Shown piece after piece: positions 1 through 11,530 of a stretch of DNA of 64,000 nucleotides. Each line of letters opens with the position of its first letter. The stretch's first letter is position 1. A program made the position numbers and the translations under genes. The DNA is from Uranotaenia lowii (Eukaryota; Arthropoda; Insecta; Diptera; Culicidae): NCBI RefSeq assembly GCF_029784155.1, contig NC_073692.1:275695413-275759412 (forward strand). The letters run 5' to 3'. The notes under the pieces are model-generated. The model was not told the DNA's origin. It did not search any database and worked only from the letters and a program-made list of their open reading frames with translations.

Positions 1-1409
1 GCGAAAAGTTAGAAATTATTGATAGAGCTGAAAGTGTCCTGAAAAGTGAGTGGAGTAGAACGCATAAAGTGCGAAAGTGGCTTGATAAGCAGAAAAAAGA
101 TGGACCAGAACTTGAAGAAGAGGATAATGCTGTTGGTGGAAGAAAACCTGAGGGAAATTCCAGCCCAGCCCGACATCCGGAAGTAATGGTCGCGAGGTCT
201 TGCAGTTCAGCGAATCGGCACAATCGACATTCTACGAGGCTCTCGGATTGCAGTTCGAGAACTGCAGCACAGGAACACCGGGTATCTACAAGATTACCGC
301 AACGGTCGTCGCACAACGATAACTCGTGGAAAGGACCCACTGCGGAACACATAGCTGCCAGGAACATCTGGCCGAAAAAGCTGCCGGCCTTTTCCAGTGA
401 TCCGGAAACATGGCCTTTGTTCATCAACACGTACGAGAATGGGAACACCGCGTGTGGGTTAAGCAACACCGAAAATTTGATCCGCCTTCAGGAGAGTTTG
501 CAAGGGAACGCTCGAGCAGTGGTTCAGATGAAGCTAATGGAACCCAAATGTGTACCATCTATCATCGAGGTCTTGAAACAGCTATTTGGCAGACCAGAGC
601 TGTTGATTAAGGCTCTATTGGCCAATTTACGGAAGGTTTCGGCCCCACATCCGGAAAATTTGGAATCGTTGTTGATCTTTGGAGTAGCAGTGACAGTATC
701 ACAAGTGTGTGACTACCTCGAAACAGCTAAGTTGGATGCACATCTGTCCAATCCAACAATTTTGGCTGATTTGGTGGCCCAACTGTCATCATCGTATCAG
801 ATGGAATGGGTGCGATACAAACGTGCATGCAACGAATGCACATTGAAGGAGTTCGGTGAGTTTATGCAGCTACTCATCTTTGACGCAAGCGAAGTGACTA
901 CGATCACCTCAGGAAAGCTGAAACCCATCATTTTCGATAAAATCCAGTCTTCTAAAGGACATTTTCACACACACATGGAAAGCGAAGTGGAGGTGAAACC
1001 CAAAGGTACCATAATACCATGTGTGAGTTGCGCACGCACTGATCATCGTTTGCAAAACTGCGATGTTTTCAAACGGCTCAGTGTACCTGAAAGAAAGAAA
1101 TTGATCGAAAAGGAAAAGCTGTGTTCGTTATGTTTTTTCGGTCACACATTGGAATGTAACTCCAAACGAAGGTGTGGTGTGAATCAGTGCTCTAAACGTC
1201 ATCATCCACTGCTTCATCCAGAAAGATTAGCAGGAGAAGAAAGCAGAGAACAGCGACAAACTGGAGGTAGGAGAGACAATGGTGGATTTTCATATGTCAC
1301 AGCCAACTGCAATGTCTACAGACCGGCCAAAAGAGCAATCCTGTTTCACGTAGTTCCTGTTACGTTGCATAACGGAGAGAACCAGGAATTCACCAGCCGT
1401 TGGAAATGA
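1..1409 (+). pseudogene. BEL/Pao gag-like polyprotein, N-terminus outside window
   Basis: The frame is open from base 3 to the stop at 1407-1409, so the true start lies left of the window; the GTG at 69 is only an internal codon. Gag packages element RNA into cytoplasmic particles. The first ~100 residues are charged and Ser/Arg-rich. A long alpha-helical capsid-like stretch follows (motifs WPKKLPAFSSDPETWPLF and CDYLETAKLDAHL), of the type annotated as DUF1759 in BEL/Pao elements. Near the end are two Cys/His knuckles: CVSCARTDHRLQNC (C-x2-C-x4-H-x4-C) and LCSLCFFGHTLEC. A short basic, Gln/Arg-rich linker leads to the start of the protease region, where the frame closes prematurely. Family assignment is by remembered motif order and the fused context. 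The premature stop and the loss of most of the protease make it a relic. Confidence 0.82.
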
Positions 1410-2313
1410 CTTGGACGTCGAACGTCACGAGAAGTGAGACTGCTTCTCAAAACGTCAGGATCCAGATTTCGCCTAGAGGAAGTAGTATCAAAATCCAAAT
1501 GTGGAACGTGCACACGGCAACCGCTTGAATTTACCTTCGCAAAGCATGAACACTTCGATAATGTGCAGGAGATTTAAGCATTCGAAAGGTTTGCCAGTAG
1601 ATAGCTACGCTGCGGAAGAACCGAAGCTATTAATCGGTTTAGATCACGCCGACCTGTTGTATCCGATCGAGAGTCGGAAGGGTTTACCAGGTGAGCCGAT
1701 TGCGGTGCGCTCGGCCTTGGGATGGTCCGTTTTTGGTCCAGTAGGAGATGAATTACCAGTTGCCGAATGCTGCAATGTACACCGTTGTGCCTGTGAAAAC
1801 ATGGACGAAAGGCTGCGTCAGTTTTATGCGATAGAAGAAGCTGGGATTGATATTGGGAACCAACCTGAGAAGGATGCTGACCGTAGAGCACGAGAAATTC
1901 TGGAGGCAACAACTACCCGAATCGGGAAAAGGTTCGAGACTGGTTCGCTGTGGAGAACTTCGGACGTTAAGTTTCCTTCGAGTAGCTACGCTATGGCCGA
2001 AAAGAGGTTGAGGAGTCTAGAGCATCGACTGGCGAAATCCGAAGAGCTTCGAGATAATGTACACAGTCAAATTAATCAGTACATCCAGAAGGGGTATGCG
2101 CATATCGCTTCGGAGGAAGAGCTGACCAAAACCAGTCCGGAGAAAACTTGGTATTTACCAGTTTATATTGTGCTGAACCCTAAGAAGCCGAACAAAGTGG
2201 GGCTCGTGTGGGATGCGGCCGCCAAGGTTGAAGGAGTGTCTTTCAATTTCCTTTTGTCGAAAGGACCTGACTTACTTACCGCACCGCAAACAGTGTTGAG
2301 CCGATTTCGTTGA
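1410..2313 (+). pseudogene. BEL/Pao protease-RT region, truncated
   Basis: This continues the same element in another frame. The frame is open from about 1411 through the GTG at 1501, with a shift near 1500, then to 2313. Residues such as LLIGLDHADLLYPIES, GLPGEPIAVRSALGWSVFGP and the downstream FETGSLWRT form the conserved linker between protease and reverse transcriptase in BEL/Pao elements. The RT domain then begins (WYLPVYIVLNPKKPNK, VWDAAAKVEGVSFN, KGPDLLTAPQTVL) and ends at a stop right after the first RT motifs. Most of the aspartic protease is missing relative to a full element, and palm, RNase H and integrase are absent. The protein would copy element RNA to DNA if whole; here it cannot. 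The TGA at 2311-2313 coincides with the switch to unrelated sequence. Confidence 0.82.
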
Positions 2314-2640
2314 TTTTTCAGTATAAAATATTCAATTTTTCCATACAAACCTAAAAGTTCAAATTTACTCATGTAAACGTTACCTAAAAATTCTGCAAAA
2401 AATCATGGATGAGTTTTGGACCAAAATGAAGCTTTTAAGACCCCAGGGTTTGATATATTCAAAAATGACCTCAAATCGACTCAGTCTACTATTGCATATT
2501 CCGAAAATTGTCAGGTGTTATTAAACAAACAAAAAAATTCATATCTGCAAATTAAAATGGTTCGAAACTACATTAAGCGACTACAGTAGTTCATCAAGGT
2601 AGTTACTTGAGACCCCTCGTCTTCATTCTATTGATGGCCA
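2314..2640. repeat. Dispersed A+T-rich repeat, also seen near 50.76 kb
   Basis: The stretch after the retrotransposon break contains TTTTTCAGTATAAAATATTC and, further on, GACCCCAGGGTTT. Matching blocks in the same order occur at about 50770-50840 (TTTTTCAGTACGAAATATTC, GACCCCAGAGTTT). This points to a diverged dispersed repeat of unknown class. No coding frame is visible. Confidence 0.35.
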
Positions 2641-2667
2641 TCTTACCAGATTTGCTTTCGGATTCCT

Positions 2668-3420
2668 TTGCGCTATTCTAAGCTGAAAATCGAAGTAAAA
2701 ATGATCGTGCCTGTTAAAAGAATCGATAATTGCGTAATACTACAACGTTATTTGAATGCTTTTACAGATTTTATGACCAGAGCAGAACTGAAATTGAAAG
2801 GCTCAAAATGCGCAGTAATATGTTTTACGAGGAGCTTCACATCGGTTCAAATCTCCTATTCTATAGAAGGGGAAAACATAAGCAGAGTTTTCAGTGTTCA
2901 AGATTTAGGCGTTAAAATGGATTCCGGATTTACTTTCAAAGACCAAAACAATAGTTTATTGTTTGATGGGCTTGTCCTTTTTGGAGTAGTGAGAATCTAT
3001 TCTGGAGAACTGGAAGATTCCTACGCAATAAAAAAAAGCCTGCATGTTAGCATGATGGGATCAAAATTCGACTTTCCGAGCATAGTTTGGAAGTTTATGT
3101 ACCATCTGCATATAAATCGATTAGAGACCATCCAGAAACGTTTCGTGAAATTCGCAGTGATAAATCTTGGTTGAGGAGACGTCATGCCAAAGTACGAAAA
3201 TCCATGTCACCTGTTAAATATGGATTTCTTCGAGAACTGCACCGTATCAATGACCTTTTATTCTTTGAAAAAACAGATTGAGGTATTGTGAATTCGATCT
3301 TTTCGAGTTGCCGATTGACAGCTAAATCCGGTTTCTTGGCTCTTTGACTACGCAGGCGTAACGCTTTTGCGAAGAACAGCTTATGAAGGAAGTTAGCCAC
3401 ATACATAATATTATAAATTC
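2668..3420 (+). pseudogene. Non-LTR retrotransposon (LINE) reverse-transcriptase C-terminal relic
   Basis: The 168-codon frame reads like the palm-to-thumb half of a LINE reverse transcriptase. Around residues 20-50 is LQRYLNAFTDFMTRAELKLK, matching the usual 'L..DLNAF..W....L.LN..K' block. FSVQDLGVKMDSGFTF follows (the 'V.DLGV..D..L.F' block), then HINRLETIQKRFVKFA near the end, matching the 'INRLE.IQ+.F.+.A' block. The upstream YADD active site and endonuclease are absent. After 3175, LINE-like residues (SRRRHAKVRK, LRRRNAFAKNSL) continue in shifted frames with stops to about 3420. The clade (CR1/Jockey/RTE group) cannot be fixed from this fragment. A full enzyme would nick target DNA and reverse transcribe its RNA in place; this remnant is inactive. 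Confidence 0.68.
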
Positions 3421-3528
3421 AAACTTAAGTGTTCAACCACTAAAAAGCAGTACGTGTTATTTGCTCTCTTACCTTTTGGTTCAAAATACGTTACATGACA
3501 TTCCTGTTTAAGAAATCTTTGATGGAAA

Positions 3529-4619
3529 GGTGATACGGTCAAAATTTGGTCTAGGGAAAACGCGTGTAAATTGGTGAAATCGTTTATTTAAAAAATCAAA
3601 TTAAATTTCTTTTTCATGTTTAATTAGTATAAAATTCAGAAAAAAATATTCAGTAAGGCTTCCGCTTTTCCAAATCCGAATTGCCGGGCCTTACGCTTAA
3701 CCCCATCAGCCATCAGATTTTGTACAGCCACCTTGTCCACCTTCTTCGCCGCAGAAAGCCAGTTTGTCTTGAACTGCTGCTCGTCCTTAGTAATTTTTTG
3801 GTCTTCTTTGGGTTCCGCTTGACAATAGCCCAGTATTTCTCAATTGGGCGAAGCTCTGGCGTGTTGGGAGGGTTCTTGTTCTTGGGAATCACCTGCACGT
3901 TGTTGTCCGCGTACCACTCCATGACCTTTTTACCGTTATAGCAAGATGCCAAATCCGGCCAAAACAGTACGGAACAACCGTGTTTCTTCAGGAAAGGCAG
4001 CAGACGTTTATTCAAACACTCTTTCGCGTAAATTTCTTGGTTGACAGTCCCGGAAGCTATGAAAGTGCTGCTATTCAAGCCACAGTTACAGATGGCTTGC
4101 CAAACCAGATATTTTTTCGCGAACTTTGACAGTTTCATGTGCTGGAAAATATCTGCTACCTTTCCCCTTCCTTTTGCCGTATAAAACGCCTGTCCTGGAA
4201 GCTGCTTGTAGTCGGCTTTGACGTAGGTTTCGTCGTCCATAACCACGCAGTCAAACTTCGTCAGCATCGTCGTGTGCAGCCTCCGGGATCGCGCTTTGGC
4301 CATCCATCCAGACTTCCTGGCTGTCGACAAACGTTTCCCAAACACTTTAATAACATTTGTAACGGTTAATTTGGCAACTTTTAGCGATTTTGCCAGCTTT
4401 GCCTGCGAGTAGCTCGGATTGCGATGCGCGAGCAAAATTTTGATACGCTACTCTTCTTCCTTGGACGGCATTTTGACAACTGAAGAGTGAATTCCAAAAT
4501 CAAAATAGGAGCAACATTCTACACACACCTTCAAAATTAGGGGAGTTCATGTTTTTAAAATGCAAAATGAAAAAAAAAATACGTCAAGTAGATATTGACC
4601 AAATTTTGACCGTATCACC
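3529..4619 (-). mobile_element. DD37E mariner-like element, copy 1 (internally deleted)
   Basis: The ends are 23-bp inverted repeats beginning GGTGATACGGTCAAAATTT, at 3529-3551 and inverted at 4597-4619. The transposase is on the minus strand. A related copy lies at 17592-18871 with the same end sequence. TA target duplications are not clear here, so the flanks have drifted. The length is about 1.09 kb against about 1.28 kb for copy 2, mostly because of an in-frame deletion in the transposase. Confidence 0.85.
3636..4471 (-). pseudogene. DD37E (ITmD37E-type) transposase, lacks second HTH
   Basis: The original start is probably the ATG at 4469-4471 (MPSKEEE followed by a TAG stop). The longest clean frame runs 4435-3713. 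The protein has an N-terminal helix-turn-helix (NPSYSQAKLAKSLKVAKLTV), then catalytic motif 1 in VVMDDETYVKAD, motif 2 in LFWPDLASCY, and LRPIEKYW. I count 37 residues between the second Asp and the Glu of PIE, so the signature is DD37E. Compared with copy 2, about 67 residues between ARKSG and RRL are missing in frame, which removes the second DNA-binding helix-turn-helix. A one-base frameshift near 3800 scrambles the C-terminus; the correct frame resumes (DEQQFK, then GVKRKARQFGFGKAEA). A mutated stop extends it to 3636. Such transposases cut and paste the element at TA sites in the nucleus. Confidence 0.85.
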
Positions 4620-5035
4620 CTTTTGATTAATTTATCAAAACTTTTAAATAGCTACTATTATACAATATTCCAAAACTACATTCCTCTAGCAAATATCCCA
4701 TATTATTCAATTGACCTTGAACAATCTAGTGAAGTCCCTTAAATGTCAGATACATTTTTAAAACATTCCAAGAACGCCTAGCTTCAACAAATTAATGTAA
4801 AAACGCGGTATAAAACCGAATAAAGTGAAAATAAAGAAATAATGATGGTTTTCACCATACACATTGAGGAACAATGTGTACATCATGTTGCAGTGCGCAC
4901 ATTATAGATCAAGATGATTTAACGATCATAAGAGCTTATATTCTGCACAGAAAAAAAAATGTAATAGTACATTGCACGTAGCTTTCAGATTTTGAAAGCG
5001 AAAACAAAAGTCGCTTGAGATGGCATGTAAAAAAC
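4620..5035. other. A+T-rich filler, no gene seen
   Basis: No frame, TIR pair or RNA motif is convincing here. Short ATGTAA/TACATT motifs near 4960-5030 resemble those of the element that follows, so the true left edge of that element could lie somewhat earlier than 5036. Confidence 0.4.
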
Positions 5036-5165
5036 ACACACAAATATTTACAGTTCGGTAAATTCATGTAACCTTACATGTTACAACATGGGTAGAAAGG
5101 AATCGCGTATTTTCATGTAATTAAAAAGCTTGTTTCATGTAAATCTCCATCCACTAAAATCGCAC
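5036..5165 (+). repeat. Left end of CATG-family element
   Basis: It contains TTACATGTTACAACATGGG followed by TAGAAAGGAATCG, then TTTCATGTAA motifs spaced about 20-25 bases apart. It pairs with the inverted block at 9945-10086. Repeated short motifs near an end are typical of transposase-binding sites; that role is inferred. Confidence 0.55.
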
Positions 5166-5629
5166 AGTTTTAAATGTAATGTTACCTTACACGTGAATTC
5201 ACTGATTTATTCGCGTAGTTGGCATTGGCATTTGTTGGCAATGAATTTTAAGTGTCACGACATGTAAACCAATTTGCTGGTCATTACATGCTGCATAATT
5301 TACATGTCGTTCCCAGTAAACCCAATTTCGACAAAGTACTGCCATTTTTTCTTCGAATCTAGTCGAGCAAAGTTTGTGTCCGTAAACAGGGATTGAATAA
5401 TTGTTGAAAAGTACTTTCTCCGTTTCAAGTTCTTGCTTTACCGGCTATCAATGTGAAATGAATGTGTAAAGTGAGTGAATAAACATAAATTATGCGAAAA
5501 TGAGGATCGCGAGGATAATTTATTGCGTGAAAACAGTTTTGCAAATCCGTGGATTGAATGTAATGTAATGGTACATTACTTGGGAGTTTACATTTCCACT
5601 CTTAAGTAAAAAAAAAGCCTGCATAAACA

Positions 5630-6420
5630 AATTGAATCCAGGAGGTCAAGCAGCTGCTGGAGCTGAAGTGGAGGAAACAAAACGTCTCATGCGTAAATCT
5701 CTTTAATTGTTTCACTTTGGATAACTCAATTTAGTTCACAATCAGAAAGGTAAGTGTTTCAAATCAGAAGTAAATTCGAATTTGATATAATCGTTAAAAT
5801 AACCTTTCTAGTTACTTCAAAAAGCCTCCGTATACGTGGATAATGATTCCGAATATGAAGAAATATTGGTCATATAAAAATATGCACTATAATTGGATTG
5901 AAAAAAAAAACGAAAAAAGGTAAGCGAAACATTGTTCTTATTTTCTTATGAAAGGAATCTCAAAATTTTAGTATCGTCTGTCTTCTAGCTCCCGTTCCCT
6001 TCTAAATCAGAGAAAGATGGAATGACACTATGAAGTAACACGGAGGTTCAGTGACAAGATTCTGTTTGGTCAAGCATCAAAGCTTCTATCCTTGGGTACT
6101 TACGAACAAATTTGCAACCTCACAGGGAAACAATACAAGAATCGAAATATTGCCATGCACCTACATCGTCTGATAAATGATTCCGTTCTGGGAGAATTGG
6201 TCGTCATATTCCAGGTCAATGCCTTTCAAATTGTAAATCTCGATCTGGTGACGTGAATTAGGTCGATCATATGCAAATCGGTAATCGTCAGCAACTGCAG
6301 AAAAGACGTTTTCACGATTCCAAGTAAACATTCTCGGTTTGGAGTCCAAACTTTGGACAATTCAACGAGTGTCGTTCACTAAAAAAGAAGGATTCCAAAG
6401 AAATAAGGTTAGTCTGAAAA
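5630..6420 (+). other. Possible decayed spliced exons inside the large element
   Basis: Two short intron-like segments fit insect consensus: 5750-5811 (GTAAGT...CTAG, 62 nt) and 5920-5988 (GTAAGC...CTAG, 69 nt). They separate a 108-nt block at 5812-5919 that is open in one frame (includes KKPPYTWIMIPNMKKYW). Joined, the frame stays open for only about 65 codons with no Met start. Upstream, 5640-5695 reads GGQAAAGAEVEETKRLM in another frame. On the minus strand, 6161-6349 has a 62-codon frame (motif DRPNSRHQIEIYNLKG). I do not recognise any of these as a known family. A decayed transposon gene or captured host exons are equally possible. Confidence 0.3.
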
Positions 6421-8565
6421 TATGCTATACTTAAAATGAACTAATATTTCTTTTAAGGTTTTATTTTTCAACAAATGTATGTATAATTACCTGCTTTAGT
6501 TTAAATGGGACGGATCGCAGTAAAATATTCGTAATGAAAATGTTTATAAACAAATACACGCTCCCGATTCCAAATTCAAAATTAACTACTTTTGGTTCAA
6601 AATGCGAGTTCACTAGTAGACCTCAATTTTGAGTTTTATAGGCATTTTCCAAATAAGTTCCACGAAACAAGGCCGAGCTAAAAGTTAAGTTTTTCCGCTT
6701 TAAGCAGAATGTTAAAGAAAGTAGCAAGCCTAGATTATTTTTTATTTGAGTTTAGAGCAAGTAATAGAACAACTGTTTACCTTTAATAACTGGATTTTTA
6801 AACAATCATAATATGAGGATTAAATGAAACTGAATTCATCAATTCATTGAAAAGATCACTAAGAGGTATTTATTTTTTCAACTCTAATTGAATGGCCTCC
6901 GTTATTCCACCGCTGGATGCAACAGCTGCTTGGTTGGAAATTTCGTTGCTCTGTAAGGCGCTCATGTTTTATGGGTCGGATGATTATATTTGCGAATGAT
7001 GTGAAGTATTCAAAAAAAACTTGGTTCTCCAATTGATGAATTTCTCCGATTAAAGCTCTGGTTTGAGGAATTAAGAATTTTTGAGGTCGCAGTTATGAGC
7101 TGCCTCAAGGAGAAAATTGAGAACTCAATTTTGAGTTCATACGACGGCACTTAGTTTTGGGTCACAAATTACTTAGTTTTGAATTTGAAAATGGGAATGT
7201 ATTCTGCCTTTACACGAAAATCTTAAGGTAATTGATTAGTTTAGTTTTAAACTTTGGAACAAAATACGAGCGAAAATCAATAGGGCGAAACTACCAAATT
7301 GTAAATAAATCGAGATTTGATTCACCTTGGATAGATGCATTTATGCTTCACAGTAATCTATGTCATTTATGATATATGAATGGGATACTGCATGCTAATG
7401 CCTTATAGTTAGAACGTAGAGCTCTACATCACTTCGAAATATATTATATTTTTTTGAGTATGATCGGAAAAATAATTGATTATAATGGTGTTTAATTTTT
7501 TATAAGCTTTGAATTTGTTATTTCTAATATTTTTAAACGTTTTCTTATTTCGTGCCATTTGATATCATTGTAGCTTCTTTCAAACAAAAGCTTGTTTAAG
7601 AAAATTCGTCTGATTTGGGTTTAAAATAAAACCAATATAAAATTTAAATACTTTACTTATCATAAAAAATGTAAATGTTTGTATATAAAACTGAATAAAG
7701 AAACTAAACTAAACTTAACTAAAACATATTTTGTGTGAAAAAATGTAAAAGAAGTAGACTAAGAGACACGAAATGAGAAAACGTTTTACAAATTTGAATA
7801 AAAAAATTTAAAAGTGATTGAAAATGAAACATATTTCAGAAAAATCATCTATGCCTTATTTTGTTAATCAAAAAATCAATCATTTTTCGAAGTACAATAG
7901 TTCATGCACGTTCTCACAAAAAGACGTAAACATGCAGTATCGCCAAATTGATAAGGCCGGTACAAATATCAAGTTTTAGTTTTGAAACCTCTGTTTTACA
8001 AAAACGAATAGACAAACTCTAGAAGATGGGAGTTTTATCGCCTCTTCTTAATAATTTAAATAAACATATAGATTTTTTTAAATTTTTGTTAATAATTTAT
8101 CATTATTATGCAATGAAAATGTTGTGCAATTTTTGTGCATACGATCTTTTGTGCAATTTATTTCATTTTATTATTTTTTGCATTACTTCTAATTATCCTC
8201 CTCCCCTCCGTGATGATGTTTCAACTCCGAGTGTCAAAAGAAGGATTTCAAATTCATATCCTTGTTTGAACTATAGTTTGTAACTGACAGGTTCACGTAC
8301 TTCTAACAATAAACATTAAACATTTGTTTCGGCCTTACTATAGCTGTACCAAAATTGTATCAATGCAAAGAATCTGCAGGCTTAATTGTGTCAGTCACCG
8401 ATCCATCCTGAGTTGAAACATAAACATTTTATGTGTGTAAAAAGTAGCGTGCATGTATTTCATGTTTATTTCAAAATTCAATCAAATTTGCTCGATTCGC
8501 TGAAAATTTTTTAATTTTAGTTCTTCTGGAAAACTCGAAATAGGCTGTCACAGCAACCATAACGA
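6421..8565. other. A+T-rich interior of the large element, no gene seen
   Basis: The stretch is long and A+T-rich, with many stops in all frames. The 85-codon frame at 8026-8283 is Phe/Ile/Leu/Tyr-rich, as expected from base composition, and was not accepted as a gene. Confidence 0.5.
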
Positions 8566-9240
8566 TTAGGCCCATTTTAAGGGATAATTTATGGTTCCTA
8601 GTGGACAATTGGAAGGTGTCGAGTACCCCCCCCTGGTAAGATCCTTTAATTTCATTGTTCTTTTGTAATGTTTTTAAGATAAGTTAACCACCGTTAATTA
8701 ATTTTGTAAATTTATTTTTTTTTGTAAATTTTATTTTTTTTTATTCGGGAATTTGCCACTTTGAGTGGCATTCCCACCTTTTTTGGTTCGTAATTTACGA
8801 AAGTTTTGTTTTATTAAATCAGGTAAAGTCACACCATATTTCCCCTCCTGGTAGCCTCCAATGAAATGTACCACTGTACATCATCTATAAAAGTGTAGAA
8901 CAGAAATCGAACCGGTGAAGGATGTTGAAACCAACAGATAAGGTTTTATTAACCAGAAAGGCTACGCTCCGAACGATAGTTCAACTTGGATTGGATTGCT
9001 GGTTTGTATCGAGGTTATTTTCCTTGAGTTTCAATATTTATACATTATATTTTTTTTATTTTCAGCAACTGTAGCCGTATCTACACATCCTTATTGGACA
9101 AATTGAAAATGAAAAATTAGCAAATCAACCTGGTGCTATTTATCTTAATTTAAGATGATTGTGACGAAGATATGTAGATTGATTAGATAAATTCAAACAA
9201 TTAATGGAAATTGGCCAGCCATCGATGAAGGTAAGCCAGC
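8566..9240 (+). other. Second group of splice-like boundaries
   Basis: A donor-like site at 8636 (CCTG|GTAAGATC), an acceptor-like TTTTCAG ending at 9065, and another donor-like GTAAGCC at 9231 flank a block at 9066-9230 that is richer in G+C than its surroundings. No frame is open across them, so this would be non-coding or decayed exon material. Confidence 0.25.
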
Positions 9241-9944
9241 TCCATTTGGTATAGAATAAGATGGCTTTAGACCAAAAATATATGTTAGACTTCAAATGCT
9301 CGAGAAAAATATTAAATTTTTCAGAAAGTCATTTTCAAAGTAACGCCCACAATTACTAATAATAATTGGTGATCATGTTGTAATTAATAGGAAATTCATA
9401 GAGAAACATAGTAGGTACTTTATTTAATTTAAAACTAGTTTATTATAGGCCTTTTTTACAATTTTTGTGCCGAGTGTATTTATTTCAATAGGTTAGTAAA
9501 GGAAGGAAGGAAAAAGGAAGTCATAGTAGCAGCAGCTCAATGGTTAAAAATATTTGTACAAGATAGGGGAGGGGTTTTATAGAAGAGTATCCTTCGATAT
9601 CAGTGCTCCATTATTAATTCATAGTATTTAAAAACTAGCAAAACAGAAGGGTTAAATAATGGATTAATTTGTGCTAGTGAAAGTACAACTGAATTATGAA
9701 TAATCGTTAGTTGTGTTTTGAAATCATCATTCGATGTGAGATCCGCTCTTTTTGAACCAGTGAGGACGAATAAATAACAAAACTAAATAAAACCTACTGT
9801 TTTTATTCCAAAATGAATACATCCCTGCTCAAATCAATTTTAAATATGGTTTTAAATGTAATTTTCCAATAAAAAATGCAAGCGGACACTTTCATGATGT
9901 AGGCTGTATTATTACATGAGAAATCACGCTTTTTTTGATCCAAG

Positions 9945-10086
9945 AATGAAACTAAAAATCGGGAATTTACATGAAACGAGTTGTAATATTACATGAAACG
10001 GCTTGTATAGTCACATGCAATTGGCCGATTCCCTTCTACCCATGCTATTTCATGTAATATTCCATGGATTTTTCTAAGTGTGTGGT
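9945..10086 (-). repeat. Right (inverted) end of CATG-family element
   Basis: The reverse complement shows TTAGAAAAATCC at the tip, then CATGGGTAGAAAGGGAATCG and several TTTCATGTAA motifs, matching the left end at 5036-5165 in order. Confidence 0.55.
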
Positions 10087-10900
10087 GCTCAAAAACAATA
10101 ATGTTTTCGACACTTAAGAACATGGTTGGCTTTTTTTTAATATATCTTTAAAGATTATAACGAGATTTTTTTTTTGCTGAAATATTAATATTACAGGCAC
10201 TACGAAATTGTTCCTTAATGAAAATTCATTTCATAAAATACGTATCCCCTGGGAAAAGAAGGGTGCTCAGTCCACCCCGGGTGTCCGTTATGTCCTCATC
10301 TCCCCTACGCATTGTTTCGACATTCTCAATAAACAGTCACATAAAATGTTTTATCACAAGATTCGATGAGTAAAGATGCACTCATGCAATCAGAATATTT
10401 TTCAACTAATGTATCTGTTCAGAAAATTTTAATCTTTGTTAATTTTTTTACTATTATTTCTTTAATGATCGATCGCTTACTTAAAAAATTGAAAAGAATG
10501 TCATTATGTGATGTGTTTTAGAAGGAGCATCCAAAAACAAGATTCAAAAACCAACATTGATTATTTAGATATAATACAAAACGAAATTGCCTTTTTATGC
10601 CACCAGTGTTAGTCTGTCAATTGAAGGCTATAAATGTTAAGTGATGATAATTACTGACAGAAAAAATATTAATCGTCGCTCTCTATATTATTCATAAAAC
10701 AGTTCATCACGCTTAGTCTTTCGCGATAACACTGATGGTGGCGATGATAAAAAAACGAACACCGTTGAATGAACAAAAACAAATCAAATTACCCTCACCC
10801 GGTGCATTCAATTACAAAACCCTAACACATCATTTTTCCCGTTAATTTATTTGCTGCATAAAAATTTGCAAAACTGCGTGTAGGCAAAATGTCGCTACAT
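10087..10900. other. No feature recognised
   Basis: A+T-rich sequence with no open frame of note and no inverted-repeat pair found by eye. Confidence 0.4.
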
Positions 10901-11530
10901 TCATTTGCAGTGGAAAACACCGATAATTGTATTATACGAACCATTTGTCACCCCTCGGGTTGCGGAAACTCGCGGCTAAAATACTTTCGGCTTTTACCGC
11001 ACTTATACCACCCACCCACAAAAAGAACGCTGCACTGCGAGGGGTGAGGGGAATAACAGAGAGAAAGAGAAAAAAATCGAAACAGCAATAAATGACTGAA
11101 CTGGCTGCAGCTTCCACAGATCCCCATTCCGCCCGAGGTTTTAGTTCCCTTCCCTTCTGCTGCAAGGTAGGTAAAAGTTCCTGACAGTCTGCCGGTGGTT
11201 TTGTCCCCTCGGGTATTTTCCCACCTAATACCCAAAAATGCCAAAGGATTCTGTTCCTGCCGAAAAGTCGGAGCAGTCCAGAACACAACATTGAACTGGC
11301 TGACTGGCTGGCTGAAACATGTACATGCTTTTAGCATCACTTTTCCTATTTGCACAAAAATGCATGCTTTTTCCTCGCTTTTCTCTTTTATGATGGTGGT
11401 GGGTAGATTTTTCCCCTTTATCGAAGTATTATTTGATAGGGTAACCAAATCAACTTTCCCAACAAAAAGTTCCACGAAATGTATTTTGCAGTGGATCTTC
11501 TTTCATGGCATCTTTATAAAATAAACAGGC
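10900..11530. other. Unique G+C-richer island
   Basis: The composition is more balanced than the flanks and contains no recognisable transposon. Overlapping minus-strand frames of 119 and 175 codons (10932-11475) share no recognisable domain, and their residue composition looks accidental. This may be retained host non-coding DNA such as an enhancer; that is inference. Confidence 0.3.

Larger units (their letters stand above)
1..2313 (+). mobile_element. BEL/Pao LTR retrotransposon, left-truncated by window and decayed
   Basis: A gag-like frame is followed by a protease-reverse transcriptase-like frame in the order expected of BEL/Pao elements. The element enters from beyond base 1. It stops abruptly inside the reverse transcriptase, before the catalytic YxDD region, at about 2312, where unrelated A+T-rich DNA begins. 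No LTR lies inside the window. The sharp end suggests deletion or replacement of the 3' half. The two coding parts are described separately. Confidence 0.85.
5036..10086. mobile_element. Putative ~5-kb DNA element with inverted CATG-rich ends
   Basis: A terminal block at 5036-5165 reappears in inverted orientation at 9945-10086. Both share the core CATGGGTAGAAAGGAATCG (the right copy has one extra G) and several TTTCATGTAA-type motifs on the inner side. The right end finishes in GGATTTTTCTAAGTGTGTGG. Two further solo ends of the family occur at about 28175-28280 and 35088-35200. The interior has no intact transposase and mostly stop-filled frames, but it carries two regions with intron-like boundaries. 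That the two ends belong to one insertion is inference from orientation and spacing. The superfamily is not identified. Confidence 0.5.

Noticed and set aside
8026..8283. 85-codon hydrophobic frame
   Set aside because: Composition-driven Phe/Ile/Leu run in A+T-rich DNA, no signal of selection or family.
10932..11475. 119- and 175-codon overlapping minus-strand frames
   Set aside because: Two frames open over the same island with no recognisable domain and no transcript signal.
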